A stretch of 7,219 nucleotides of DNA from Candidatus Symbiobacter sp. (GTDB taxonomy: Bacteria > Pseudomonadota > Alphaproteobacteria > Elsterales > Elsteraceae), in assembly GCA_030054015.1 (NCBI GenBank), contig JASGCR010000105.1:1-7219 (forward strand). The letters run 5' to 3'. Made by a program: the position numbers and the translations under genes. The notes beneath the pieces are model-generated. The model saw only the letters and a list, made by a program, of their open reading frames with translations. It did no database searches and was not told the DNA's origin. Below, piece after piece: positions 1 to 5,786 of this stretch (position 1 is the first letter of the stretch; every line of letters begins with the position of its first letter).

Positions 1-26
1 CGTAAGCACTCGCCAAGCTTTTCTAT

Positions 27-51
27 CCCCCCCTTCTAAAGAAGGGGGGGG
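27..51. repeat. Perfect C-run/G-run hairpin
   Basis: The arms CCCCCCCTTC (27-36) and GAAGGGGGGG (41-50) are perfectly complementary around a TAAA loop, giving a 10-bp stem. A TTTTT run follows about ten bases after the stem, so on the plus strand it could act as a terminator for a gene left of the window. The sequence looks like two ends of the repeat family at 67-95 and 3484-3514 joined head to head, so a repeat origin is equally likely. Confidence 0.6.
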
Positions 52-66
52 TAAACAAATTTTTGA

Positions 67-95
67 CTTAATCAGACCTTCCTAAAGAAGGGGGG
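67..95 (-). repeat. Copy of the C6-CTTCTTTAGGAAGGTCTGA repeat (minus orientation)
   Basis: Read on the minus strand this is a C6 run, then TTCTTTAGGAAGGTCTGATTAAG. It matches 3484-3513 (plus) over about 29 bases with a single visible difference (GATTAAG here, GAATAAG there). A third, more diverged copy lies at 3707-3731. The core CCTTC...GAAGG is itself a short palindrome. It lies in the upstream region of metC. Confidence 0.75.
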
Positions 96-117
96 CAGAA
101 TCGGAATTCTTTAGGAA
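79..117 (+). promoter_or_regulatory. Inverted repeat in the metC upstream region
   Basis: TTCCTAAAGAA (79-89) and TTCTTTAGGAA (107-117) are perfect 11-bp inverted arms with a 17-nt spacer. The left arm belongs to the repeat copy at 67-95; the right arm looks like a truncated second copy. The pair ends 79 nt before the metC start, so it could fold in the leader RNA or be an operator. An AT-rich TATATAAG sits at about 124-131, a possible -10 region, but I see no convincing -35. A regulatory role is inference. Confidence 0.4.
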
Positions 118-196
118 ATGGAGTATATAAGACTGCTTCCAGTCCGTTGCCACAACATGGCTTGCTTTTTGCGCCCATACTGGGTAAAGGAAAGCA

Positions 197-1393
197 ATGG
201 ACAAACCACCCTCCCCTGCAAACGCCGCCACGGCCACCCTGCTGGTGACATCAGGCCGCAACCCGCATGACCACCAGGGCGTGGTCAATCCGCCCGTGTA
301 TCATGCCTCGACCATCATATTCCCAAATTTGGCGGAATTTGAGGCCGCCGAGCATGGCACTCATCCCGGACCGACCTATGGACGGCGCGGCACCGAAACT
401 CAGCGCAGCCTAGAAGCCACCATTGCCGCCCTGAATGGCGGCGAGGAGACGTTGGCTTTGCCATCGGGTTTGGCCGCTATGGTGGTCACGCTGCTGGCCT
501 TTTTGGAGCGCGGCGACCATGCCCTGGTCACGGATGCGGTTTATAAACCGGTGCGGCGGCTGTGCAACGGGATGTTGCAACGCATGGGGATCGAGGTCAC
601 TTATTTCGACCCCACCCTCGATGCGGCGGGGTTGGAGCAGTTATTCCGCCCCGAAACCAAATTAGTGTGGGCGGAATCGCCGGGTTCCCTGACCTTTGAA
701 ATGAGCGATATTCCGGCCTTTGCCCAAATCTGCCAAAAACATCGCGCCAAATTGGCGATTGATAACACCTGGGCCACCGGATTATATTTCAAAGCCTTTG
801 ACCACGGGGTTGATCTCGTGACCGAAGCCGCCACCAAATATTTGGTCGGCCATTCCGATGCCATGGTCGGGGCAGTGACGGCGCGCGGCGACGACATGCA
901 GCGTGTGCGCAAAGTCGCCGATGAATTGGGTTATCACATCGCGCCCGATGATTGCTATTTGGCCCTGCGCGGAATGCGCAGCCTGGCGGCCCGGTTGCCG
1001 CATCATTACGCGACCGGTTTGAAACTTGCTGAATTTTTGGCGGCGCGCCCGGAAATCAAACGGGTGATCCACCCGGCCCGCCGCGACCATCCCGGCCATG
1101 CGCTTTGGCGGCGCGATTATCTGGGGGCCAGCGGCTTGTTCGCCGCGGTTTTGCATCCGGTGGCGCATGAGGCCCTGGCCGCCTTTACCGATGGTTTGGA
1201 ATTATTTGGTATGGGCTATAGCTGGGGCGGCTATGAAAGCCTGGTCATCCCCTGTAGGCCCGCCGCCATCCGCACCGCCGTGCCGTGGCAGGATGAGGGG
1301 ATGTTGCTGCGTTTCCATGCCGGGCTTGAAGATATTGGCGATTTAACCGCAGATTTAACCGCCGGTTTCGCGCGGATGAAGGCGGCGGGGTAA
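197..1393 (+). CDS. metC: Cystathionine beta-lyase (PLP-dependent)
   Basis: A 398-residue cytoplasmic enzyme of the Cys/Met metabolism PLP family. It is expected to cleave cystathionine to homocysteine, pyruvate and ammonia in methionine synthesis. Visible marks are YGRRG (61-65, phosphate and substrate binding from the partner subunit), a PLP-ring-binding Asp in AIDNTWATG (D189), the Schiff-base lysine K214 in EAATKYLVGHSD, SPGSLTFEMSDIP (161-173), GYSWGGYESL (340-349), and the substrate-carboxylate arginine in LLRFHAGLED (R372). The length is normal for the family. The GYSWGGYESL block and ESPGSLTFE favour beta-lyase over cystathionine gamma-synthase or gamma-lyase, but assignment within the family from motifs alone is not absolute. 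The ATG at 197 is supported by an AAAGGAAA Shine-Dalgarno at 186-193. It is convergent with the MCP gene, with only 47 nt between the stop codons, and I see no strong terminator in that gap. Confidence 0.93.
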   Translation: MDKPPSPANAATATLLVTSGRNPHDHQGVVNPPVYHASTIIFPNLAEFEAAEHGTHPGPTYGRRGTETQRSLEATIAALNGGEETLALPSGLAAMVVTLLAFLERGDHALVTDAVYKPVRRLCNGMLQRMGIEVTYFDPTLDAAGLEQLFRPETKLVWAESPGSLTFEMSDIPAFAQICQKHRAKLAIDNTWATGLYFKAFDHGVDLVTEAATKYLVGHSDAMVGAVTARGDDMQRVRKVADELGYHIAPDDCYLALRGMRSLAARLPHHYATGLKLAEFLAARPEIKRVIHPARRDHPGHALWRRDYLGASGLFAAVLHPVAHEALAAFTDGLELFGMGYSWGGYESLVIPCRPAAIRTAVPWQDEGMLLRFHAGLEDIGDLTADLTAGFARMKAAG

Positions 1394-1440
1394 GACGCTT
1401 CACTGCGCTTCATAGCATTCCAGTTATTTTGAATCAGACT

Positions 1441-3315
1441 CTAAGTACTAACAGCGGTGAGGAAATTGTCGACTTCATTGTGCAAGTTATGCGCCCCATC
1501 GCTCAGTTCGTGCGAGGCGGTCAACATGACTTCGGCGGTATTGGCGGTGATGTCGGCATGGCTGCGTACTTGCTGTACCGTTGTGGTCACATCGCTCGCT
1601 AAGACTGAAATTGATTCGACATTGTGAGCGATGTGGTTGGTGGCTTCCCCCTGTTGCGTCACCGATGCCACCACGGTCGCGCTGATTTTATTGACTTCTT
1701 GGATCATTTCGCGCACCGCCTGCACCGCGGCAAAGGCATCCCTTGTCGCCTGTTCGACGCCGCCAATATGTTTGACGATGATTTCGGTGGCCTCGGTGGT
1801 TTGGGCCGAGAGTTGTTTCACCTCTCGCGCCACCACGGCGAAACCTAAGCCCGCCTGCCCGGCCCGCGCCGATTCTATCGTGGCGTTAAGGGCTAATAAA
1901 TTGGTTTGTTCGGCAATATCGCGGATAAAACTGACCACATCGCCGATTTTATGTACGGCATCTTGCAGCAAACTCATGGTTTGATCGGCGCGATTGGTCG
2001 CCAAAGTCGCATTATCGCTTAAGATCGAGGCGCGATTCACCTGGGCAATAATATCGCGGATCGACGCATCCAACTCCACCGCCGAATTGGCGACATTGTT
2101 AATTTCCGCCAAAGTTTGGCTGGACGAGCTTGACGCGCTTAAGACCGAATCGCGGGTTTGATCGGCGGCATTTTGCAATATTTCCGCCGCTTGGCGTACA
2201 TTCTCCGCTCGTTTTTCCAATAATTCCAAAAGCTTGCTCATGGATTGGCGAAAACTTGCAATCGCCGCCTCTAATTTTTGGTTGCGGCGTTGTTTTTGCG
2301 CCTCCTCGGCCCATTTTTGTTCAGACAATTCATTGGCCAGGCGGGTGGTGTCGATTAAGCCCTGCAACGCCCCACGCAGCAAATTCATTTCAAAAATGGG
2401 GGAGAGTTTTGATTCTTTCAGATTTAAGTCGCCCTTGGCAACGCGATCAATGTCATTGACGGCGGCAATAATCGGCAGAACAATCGCACGAATGAGCAAG
2501 GTTGCGGCAATTAAGGTAAAGACCAACAGGCCTAAATTAACCGCAACATTGGTGATTTGCGCCACTTTGGCACTGAGATCGGCCGAACGCAATTTATCGT
2601 TGAGATCAGCACCCGCATCGGTCAGGGCGGCTTTGGCCAATTCCGACAACGTAATCGCGGTGCCATTGACCAGGCTTGATAATGCCGCTCCGGCGGTCAC
2701 ATATTCGGGGTGCCTTATTTGATTATGGCTACGCACCGCCGCCCGTTCACGCCCCAAAGCCAAGGAATTGGCAAAAAATTCATTAAGCGATTGGTTCAAT
2801 CCGCCGCGCAGCAATTCAATCCGTTGATTGCCCAGTATGTGCGATAATTTTTCAATCGGTTCAAGGTCTTGGTGGATAAAATCAATCTGGCTGTTAATGT
2901 CATTGGTCGGGTCCTCCCCCGAATCCGCAGCCGAATTGACCAATTTTTCAATTTCATTGATGCGGAGACGCAGGTCAAGAGTGGCCTGGTACATGGCAAA
3001 GGATTGGTTATAGCGCGTCGTCAAAATTTCACGGGTTTGATCCAGGGCGTCTTTTTGCCACCTCCCCATCTGGTAAATTATCGCGCTCGATAAAATTAAG
3101 GTTAATAACAACAACGCCACGCCGGTATAGATGGCACGGCCTAGTTTGATGCCTTTTAGGTTCGAATATTTCTTGCGCAATCTTACGGGTTGCAACGCGA
3201 AGCCCATTTTAGACAATAATAACCGCGCGATACCTAATTTAGGTAACGCCTTGTCACTATAGGCTTGAAAATCTGGTTCATTCGTTATTTGGTCCCCAAT
3301 ATGATCCAATTTCAC
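1441..3315 (-). CDS. Methyl-accepting chemotaxis protein, two-TM, HAMP
   Basis: A 624-residue inner-membrane chemoreceptor that would signal to CheA/CheW. The N-terminal region (1-60) is hydrophilic and basic near its end. TM1 is about 61-83, followed by a periplasmic, mostly helical sensor region (84-256). TM2 is about 257-281, a HAMP domain follows to about 333, and then a long signalling coiled coil. The signature hairpin tip is clear at 466-503 (DIAEQTNLLALNATIESARA, then GFAVVAREVKQLS). No PAS or Cache motif and no C-terminal CheR-binding NWE[TS]F pentapeptide were seen; the protein ends NFLTAVST. The start is a GTG at 3315, preceded by ATAAGG (3322-3327) six bases upstream. The next ATG (codon 37, at 3207) has no evident RBS. 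If the GTG is right, the cytoplasmic tail before TM1 is unusually long for this class. The ligand cannot be inferred. Confidence 0.95.
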   Translation of the reverse strand: MKLDHIGDQITNEPDFQAYSDKALPKLGIARLLLSKMGFALQPVRLRKKYSNLKGIKLGRAIYTGVALLLLTLILSSAIIYQMGRWQKDALDQTREILTTRYNQSFAMYQATLDLRLRINEIEKLVNSAADSGEDPTNDINSQIDFIHQDLEPIEKLSHILGNQRIELLRGGLNQSLNEFFANSLALGRERAAVRSHNQIRHPEYVTAGAALSSLVNGTAITLSELAKAALTDAGADLNDKLRSADLSAKVAQITNVAVNLGLLVFTLIAATLLIRAIVLPIIAAVNDIDRVAKGDLNLKESKLSPIFEMNLLRGALQGLIDTTRLANELSEQKWAEEAQKQRRNQKLEAAIASFRQSMSKLLELLEKRAENVRQAAEILQNAADQTRDSVLSASSSSSQTLAEINNVANSAVELDASIRDIIAQVNRASILSDNATLATNRADQTMSLLQDAVHKIGDVVSFIRDIAEQTNLLALNATIESARAGQAGLGFAVVAREVKQLSAQTTEATEIIVKHIGGVEQATRDAFAAVQAVREMIQEVNKISATVVASVTQQGEATNHIAHNVESISVLASDVTTTVQQVRSHADITANTAEVMLTASHELSDGAHNLHNEVDNFLTAVST

Positions 3316-3378
3316 CCCCCGCCTTATGAGAGGTTCAGTCTACCACAAAATAAGAAGAGATTCTATTAAATTTTGGTT

Positions 3379-3421
3379 AAAAACTGATTAACCGCATTAT
3401 GAGGGATAGCCCTGCGGTTAA
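3379..3421 (-). terminator. Probable rho-independent terminator on the minus strand
   Basis: On the minus strand TTAACCGCA (3421-3413) pairs with TGCGGTTAA (3396-3388). A smaller GGG-CTAT-CCC hairpin lies inside, and TTTTT follows four bases later (down to 3379). It lies about 340 nt after the stop of the small gene behind gap and just ahead of the MCP gene. It would insulate mcp from gap-operon read-through. The inner asymmetric bulge makes it imperfect. On the plus strand no T-run follows. Confidence 0.5.
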
Positions 3422-3452
3422 GCGTTGTCATTCTCGACTGATTCGGACGCGC

Positions 3453-3475
3453 CTTAGGGAAAGTCTGAATAAGTC
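3453..3475 (+). repeat. Degenerate partial copy of the TTTAGGAAGGTCTGAATAAG repeat
   Basis: CCTTAGGGAAAGTCTGAATAAG resembles the right half of the neighbouring full copy (3491-3514), with changes in the GGAAGG part and without the C-run. It lies in direct orientation about 30 nt before that copy. Confidence 0.45.
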
Positions 3476-3483
3476 TAGTTTTA

Positions 3484-3514
3484 CCCCCCCTTCTTTAGGA
3501 AGGTCTGAATAAGT
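3484..3514 (+). repeat. Left flanking copy of the C-run/TTTAGGAAGGTCTGAA repeat
   Basis: C7, TTCTTTAGGAAGGTCTGAATAAGT. It matches, inverted, the copy at 67-95 near the window's left edge. It also matches, inverted and with more changes, the copy at 3707-3731, so the two nearer copies bracket the branched palindrome at 3521-3695. Confidence 0.75.
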
Positions 3515-3520
3515 AGTAGG

Positions 3521-3695
3521 AGTGTCATTCTGAGCGTCGCCGCGCTTGGCTTTTGCGATAGCAAAAGCCTTAGCAAGGCAAGCGAAGAATCCAGAAAAAG
3601 TCAGAAAATTCAACGGTTTCTGGCTTTTCTGGATTCTTCGGTAAGAATGCTTAACCGCGCTAAAGCGCGGAGCATTCTAACCTCAGAATGACACT
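3521..3695. repeat. Branched palindromic element with 14-bp terminal inverted arms
   Basis: The outer arms AGTGTCATTCTGAG (3521-3534) and CTCAGAATGACACT (3682-3695) are perfect inverted repeats. Inside are three hairpins. (1) GGCTTTTGC-gata-GCAAAAGCC (3548-3569), enclosed by CGCTTG/CAAGCG (3543-3548, 3579-3584, which shares one base with the inner stem). (2) A stem of about 23 bp from CGAAGAATCCAGAAAA (3583-3598) to TTTTCTGGATTCTTCG (3625-3640), with CAGAAA/TTTCTG at its top. (3) AGAATGCT/AGCATTCT with inner CCGCGC-taaa-GCGCGG (3644-3678). The whole can fold as a multi-branch cruciform or RNA. The GTCATTCTGAGCG...GAAGAATCC wording is of a kind I recall from interspersed repeats in other bacterial genomes. 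No ORF is credible here. Confidence 0.85.
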
Positions 3696-3706
3696 TTTGG
3701 GACTGG

Positions 3707-3732
3707 TTCAGACCTTCCTTAGGCAGGGGGGA
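3707..3732 (-). repeat. Right flanking copy of the TTTAGGAAGGTCTGAA repeat (minus)
   Basis: Read on the minus strand it is a C6 run, TGCCTAAGGAAGGTCTGAA. It is an inverted, diverged partner of 3484-3510. It lies 12 nt outside the right arm of the branched element and about 28 nt from the stop of the small gene at 3760. Confidence 0.65.
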
Positions 3733-3759
3733 TCACAAACTACGACCCGAAGCAAATTA

Positions 3760-4266
3760 TCACTTCAGTTGGTTTACCCATGAATGGAGGGCAGCCAAAC
3801 TGGCGGCGGTTTGCGCGGCGGCGGCGGCCAAGGGGTCGGGCCGGGGCAAGTCCAATACAGAACCGGAAATATCGGAAAAAACCAATGGCGGCGGATGGTG
3901 CGGATGGCTCAAAGCCCAATTTGCCGCCAGGGTCTGTAACTTCGCCAGAACCCCCGCATCGCCGCGGTAAATCAGGCCGTCAAAGCCATAATCCAGGGCA
4001 TGCATCACCCAGCCGGCCGCATCCGAGCAATCAACGATCGTGGCCACCGCCCCCTCCGGCACCGCCAGCCTGGCCTGGTCGCGCAAGGCGGCAACATAGC
4101 CCACCCCGCCCAGGCGCAACAAAAACTCCGGCGCCAGCCAGGCGACATCACACCAGGCCATATCACGATCACACCCACGCGCCGCCGCAAATTGGCGGAG
4201 GGCGATAATTTGCGGCAAATTATGGGCGATAACCAGCAAAGACGGCGGATGCGGCGGATTATCCAT
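3760..4266 (-). CDS. Uncharacterised 168-aa protein downstream of gap
   Basis: I do not recognise a named family with certainty. The protein is soluble, with no signal peptide or membrane segment. Its features are an N-terminal strand (LLVIAHN, about 10-16), a central VPEGAVATIVDCSDAAGWVM, then ALDYGFDGLIYRGDAGVLAKL, an HPHHPPP stretch and an Ala-rich C-terminus. The alternating strand/helix pattern and the DCSDAAG...GFDGLIYRGDA order suggest a small alpha/beta fold. They recall, from memory only, hypothetical proteins of alphaproteobacteria with a DCGDAPG-type motif. It starts 8 nt after the gap stop, so co-transcription and translational coupling are likely. The ATG at 4266 is chosen because it avoids overlap, but it lacks a clear Shine-Dalgarno. 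An in-frame ATG at 4332 would add 22 residues inside gap and also lacks one. The high coding potential of the frame and its position support a real gene. Confidence 0.72.
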   Translation of the reverse strand: MDNPPHPPSLLVIAHNLPQIIALRQFAAARGCDRDMAWCDVAWLAPEFLLRLGGVGYVAALRDQARLAVPEGAVATIVDCSDAAGWVMHALDYGFDGLIYRGDAGVLAKLQTLAANWALSHPHHPPPLVFSDISGSVLDLPRPDPLAAAAAQTAASLAALHSWVNQLK

Positions 4267-4274
4267 GAAAAAAA

Positions 4275-5282
4275 CTATAACAATTTGCCCATCGCGGCGG
4301 CGGTGTCCAACATGCGGTTGGAAAATCCCCATTCATTGTCATACCATGACAAAATACGGCCAAAGCGTTTATCCATCACCACGGTTTGGGTGGCATCAAA
4401 GCTTGAACTGGCAGCAACATGGTTGAAATCGGACGAGACCAGCGGGGCTTCGTTATAAGCCAACACGCCTTTTAACGCGCCGTTCGCCGCGTCCTGCATC
4501 GCCTGGTTGATTTCGGCGACGGTGCAATCGCGTTTAGCATCAAAAGTCAAATCAATCAAGGAAACATTGGGCGTCGGCACGCGGATCGAGGTACCGTCCA
4601 ATTTCCCCTTTAATTCCGGCAAGACCAACCCGACCGCTTTGGCCGCGCCGGTCGTGGTCGGGATCATCGATAAAGCCGCCGCCCGCGCCCGCCGCAAATC
4701 TTTGTGCAAACTATCAACCGTGGGTTGGTCGCCGGTATAGGCATGGATGGTGGTCATATAGCCGCGTTCAATCCCCACGGTTTGGTTCAAGACCATTGCC
4801 ACCGGGGCCAGGCAATTGGTGGTGCAGGATGCGTTGGAGACCACGACATGATCTTGGCTGAGACCCTTGGTATTCACGCCAAAAACCGTGGTGTAATCAA
4901 CCTCTTCGCCCGGAGCCGAGATCAAAACCCGCCTCGCGCCGGCGGTTAAATGCTTGGCGGCGGCCTCGCGCTTGGTAAACAGGCCGGTGCATTCGAGGGC
5001 AATATCGATGCCGAGTTGTTGCCAGGGCAAATTGGCGGGATCGCGCTCGGCGGTGACATGGATGCGGCGGCCATCAATATCGATATAATCCGCGCCGGTG
5101 GTGATATTGGCATGTACCCGCCCATGCACCGAATCATATTGCAATAAATGGGCATTGGTGGCCACCGATCCCAGATCGTTAATCGCCACAATCTCAACAT
5201 CCGTGCGTTTCGATTCCAGCATCGCGCGTAAAACCAAACGGCCAATGCGGCCAAAACCGTTAATCGCTAATTTAATCGCCAT
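4275..5282 (-). CDS. gap: Glyceraldehyde-3-phosphate dehydrogenase, type I
   Basis: A 335-residue cytoplasmic glycolytic/gluconeogenic enzyme converting glyceraldehyde-3-phosphate, NAD and phosphate to 1,3-bisphosphoglycerate. The NAD-binding start is AINGFGRIGR (6-15) and AIND (33-36); an Asp at that point favours NAD over NADP. The catalytic cysteine is C153 in SNASCTTNCLAP, and the partner His is H180 in TTIHAYTGDQ. The S-loop and anion site follow in DSLHKDLRRARAAALSMIPT, and RVPTPNVSLIDLTF and SWYDNEWGFSNRM close the catalytic domain. The length is full and no key residue is missing. The ATG at 5282 is chosen over an upstream in-frame ATG at 5393 because AGGAG (5295-5291) sits 8 nt before it and because the family starts at this point. 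The next gene on the strand is a small unknown, not pgk. Confidence 0.97.
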   Translation of the reverse strand: MAIKLAINGFGRIGRLVLRAMLESKRTDVEIVAINDLGSVATNAHLLQYDSVHGRVHANITTGADYIDIDGRRIHVTAERDPANLPWQQLGIDIALECTGLFTKREAAAKHLTAGARRVLISAPGEEVDYTTVFGVNTKGLSQDHVVVSNASCTTNCLAPVAMVLNQTVGIERGYMTTIHAYTGDQPTVDSLHKDLRRARAAALSMIPTTTGAAKAVGLVLPELKGKLDGTSIRVPTPNVSLIDLTFDAKRDCTVAEINQAMQDAANGALKGVLAYNEAPLVSSDFNHVAASSSFDATQTVVMDKRFGRILSWYDNEWGFSNRMLDTAAAMGKLL

Positions 5283-5290
5283 TTTTTTCT

Positions 5291-5295
5291 CTCCT
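5291..5295 (-). promoter_or_regulatory. Shine-Dalgarno of gap
   Basis: AGGAG on the minus strand, with an 8-nt spacer of mostly A before the ATG at 5282. It decides the start, because the longer in-frame reading from 5393 would add 37 residues with no family counterpart. Confidence 0.85.
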
Positions 5296-5412
5296 GGTTG
5301 GGCGGTCAGATGCTTTTTCACAGCCGCCAGTCTGTTCGTCCCATAACATTTCTGTCTTTTAACGTATTTTTGGCGATTTCTCAAGTGCGTCATTCCCCAC
5401 CCCGCCCAACCA
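5295..5412. repeat. 11-bp inverted repeat bracketing the gap promoter
   Basis: TGGTTGGGCGG (5295-5305) and CCGCCCAACCA (5402-5412) are perfect inverted arms 96 nt apart. The predicted gap -35/-10 lies between them. Only the 5295-5305 arm would be in the transcript. A paired operator is possible; chance or repeat debris is not excluded. Confidence 0.4.
5356..5384 (-). promoter_or_regulatory. Candidate sigma-70 promoter of gap
   Basis: On the minus strand TTGAGA (5384-5379), a 17-nt spacer, then TAAAAG (5361-5356). The -35 matches TTGACA at five of six positions and the -10 matches TATAAT at four. Transcription would start near 5349, leaving a leader of about 65 nt before the gap ATG. Confidence 0.5.
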
Positions 5413-5427
5413 AAAGCGGCAAAAGAA

Positions 5428-5499
5428 GAGCGTCAGAAAAAAAGAGCGTCAGAAAAAAAGAGCGTCAGAAAAAAAGAGCGTCAGAAAAAAAGAGCGTCA
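5428..5499. repeat. 16-bp direct tandem repeat, 4.5 copies
   Basis: The unit GAGCGTCAGAAAAAAA begins at 5428, 5444, 5460 and 5476 with no differences, followed by a half unit GAGCGTCA at 5492-5499. Copies abut without spacers, and each carries an A7 tract. Identity between copies suggests recent expansion by slippage. It lies between the divergent gap and OmpA-like genes, 44 nt upstream of the predicted gap -35, and is not in a credible reading frame. Confidence 0.95.
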
Positions 5500-5507
5500 T
5501 TACCGAC

Positions 5508-5534
5508 CGCAATATCCGTGCCACGGATATTGCG
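5508..5534. repeat. 27-bp perfect palindrome
   Basis: CGCAATATCCGTG and CACGGATATTGCG are fully complementary around a single central C (5521). It starts 8 nt after the tandem repeat array. As RNA the central bases would have to open into a loop; as DNA it is a strong dyad, like a binding site for a dimer or a cruciform. Confidence 0.8.
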
Positions 5535-5538
5535 AGTT

Positions 5539-5588
5539 GGGGCCTGTCCCCCGCCAATGTCGTAAGACATTGGTCGGGGGAAAGCCCC
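5539..5588. repeat. Long hairpin with GTAA tetraloop
   Basis: CCCCCG (5548-5553) and CCAATGTC (5554-5561) pair with GACATTGG (5566-5573) and CGGGGG (5575-5580) around GTAA, with one bulged T (5574), giving 14 pairs. An outer GGGGC/GCCCC pair (5539-5543, 5584-5588) extends it. No T-run follows on either strand, so it does not look like a simple terminator. Confidence 0.8.
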
Positions 5589-5619
5589 CAGGAGTTTTAA
5601 GGAACAATACGCCTGGGGG
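5585..5619. repeat. CCCCCAGG/CCTGGGGG inverted repeat
   Basis: CCCCCAGG (5585-5592) pairs with CCTGGGGG (5612-5619). AAGGAACAATA (5599-5609) can instead pair with TATTCCTT (5621-5628) with a two-base bulge, so two folds compete. The left arm overlaps the outer arm of the preceding hairpin, making one composite palindromic block from 5508 to about 5628. Confidence 0.65.
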
Positions 5620-5731
5620 ATATTCCTTCTCGGACTGCAAGCCAATCGAGAGATACATCAAAGGCAAATGGATTAAATGCAATTCTGAATTTAAGCTTAT
5701 CAAAAAAATTCTCTACTGGATTAAAAATCCC

Positions 5732-5758
5732 TTGCTTTTAAATATTAAGCGTTCTAAT
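5732..5758 (+). promoter_or_regulatory. Possible promoter of the OmpA-like gene
   Basis: TTGCTT (5732-5737) and TCTAAT (5753-5758), separated by 15 bp, sit in an AT-rich stretch just before the gene. The spacer is short for sigma-70, so this is a weak call. The rest of 5630-5786 shows nothing else I can name. Confidence 0.3.
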
Positions 5759-5786
5759 GTGCATAAATTCATTGATGAGGGCTGTG

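Noticed and set aside
118..196. SAM riboswitch upstream of metC
   Set aside because: I looked for SAM-II/SAM-alpha-like conserved core sequences and pseudoknot pairing and found none I could defend.
1394..1440. Bidirectional terminator between convergent metC and mcp
   Set aside because: No stem of useful length with a T-run is visible in the 47-nt gap.
1624..1984. Plus-strand open frames antisense to the MCP signalling domain
   Set aside because: The MCP frame carries the unmistakable hairpin-tip signature here; the opposite frames have no support.
3428..3613. Minus-strand open frame of 61 codons in the repeat region
   Set aside because: It lies across the branched palindrome and the flanking repeat. 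Its sequence is explained by the repeats, and it has no RBS or family features.
4000..4458. Plus-strand open frame of 152 codons antisense to the small gene and gap
   Set aside because: The sequence is rich in Arg/Pro/His, as expected from the shadow of GC-rich coding DNA. The opposite frame of gap is certain.
5428..5499. CRISPR array or plasmid iterons
   Set aside because: The 16-bp units abut directly with no unique spacers, so it is not CRISPR. Iterons would need a rep gene and an AT-rich origin nearby, neither of which is present.
5298..5600. Lys/Arg-rich plus-strand frame across the tandem repeat
   Set aside because: The KKSVRKKERQKKRASEKK sequence only reflects the 16-bp repeat being read in shifting frames. 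It overlaps the gap leader and has no RBS.
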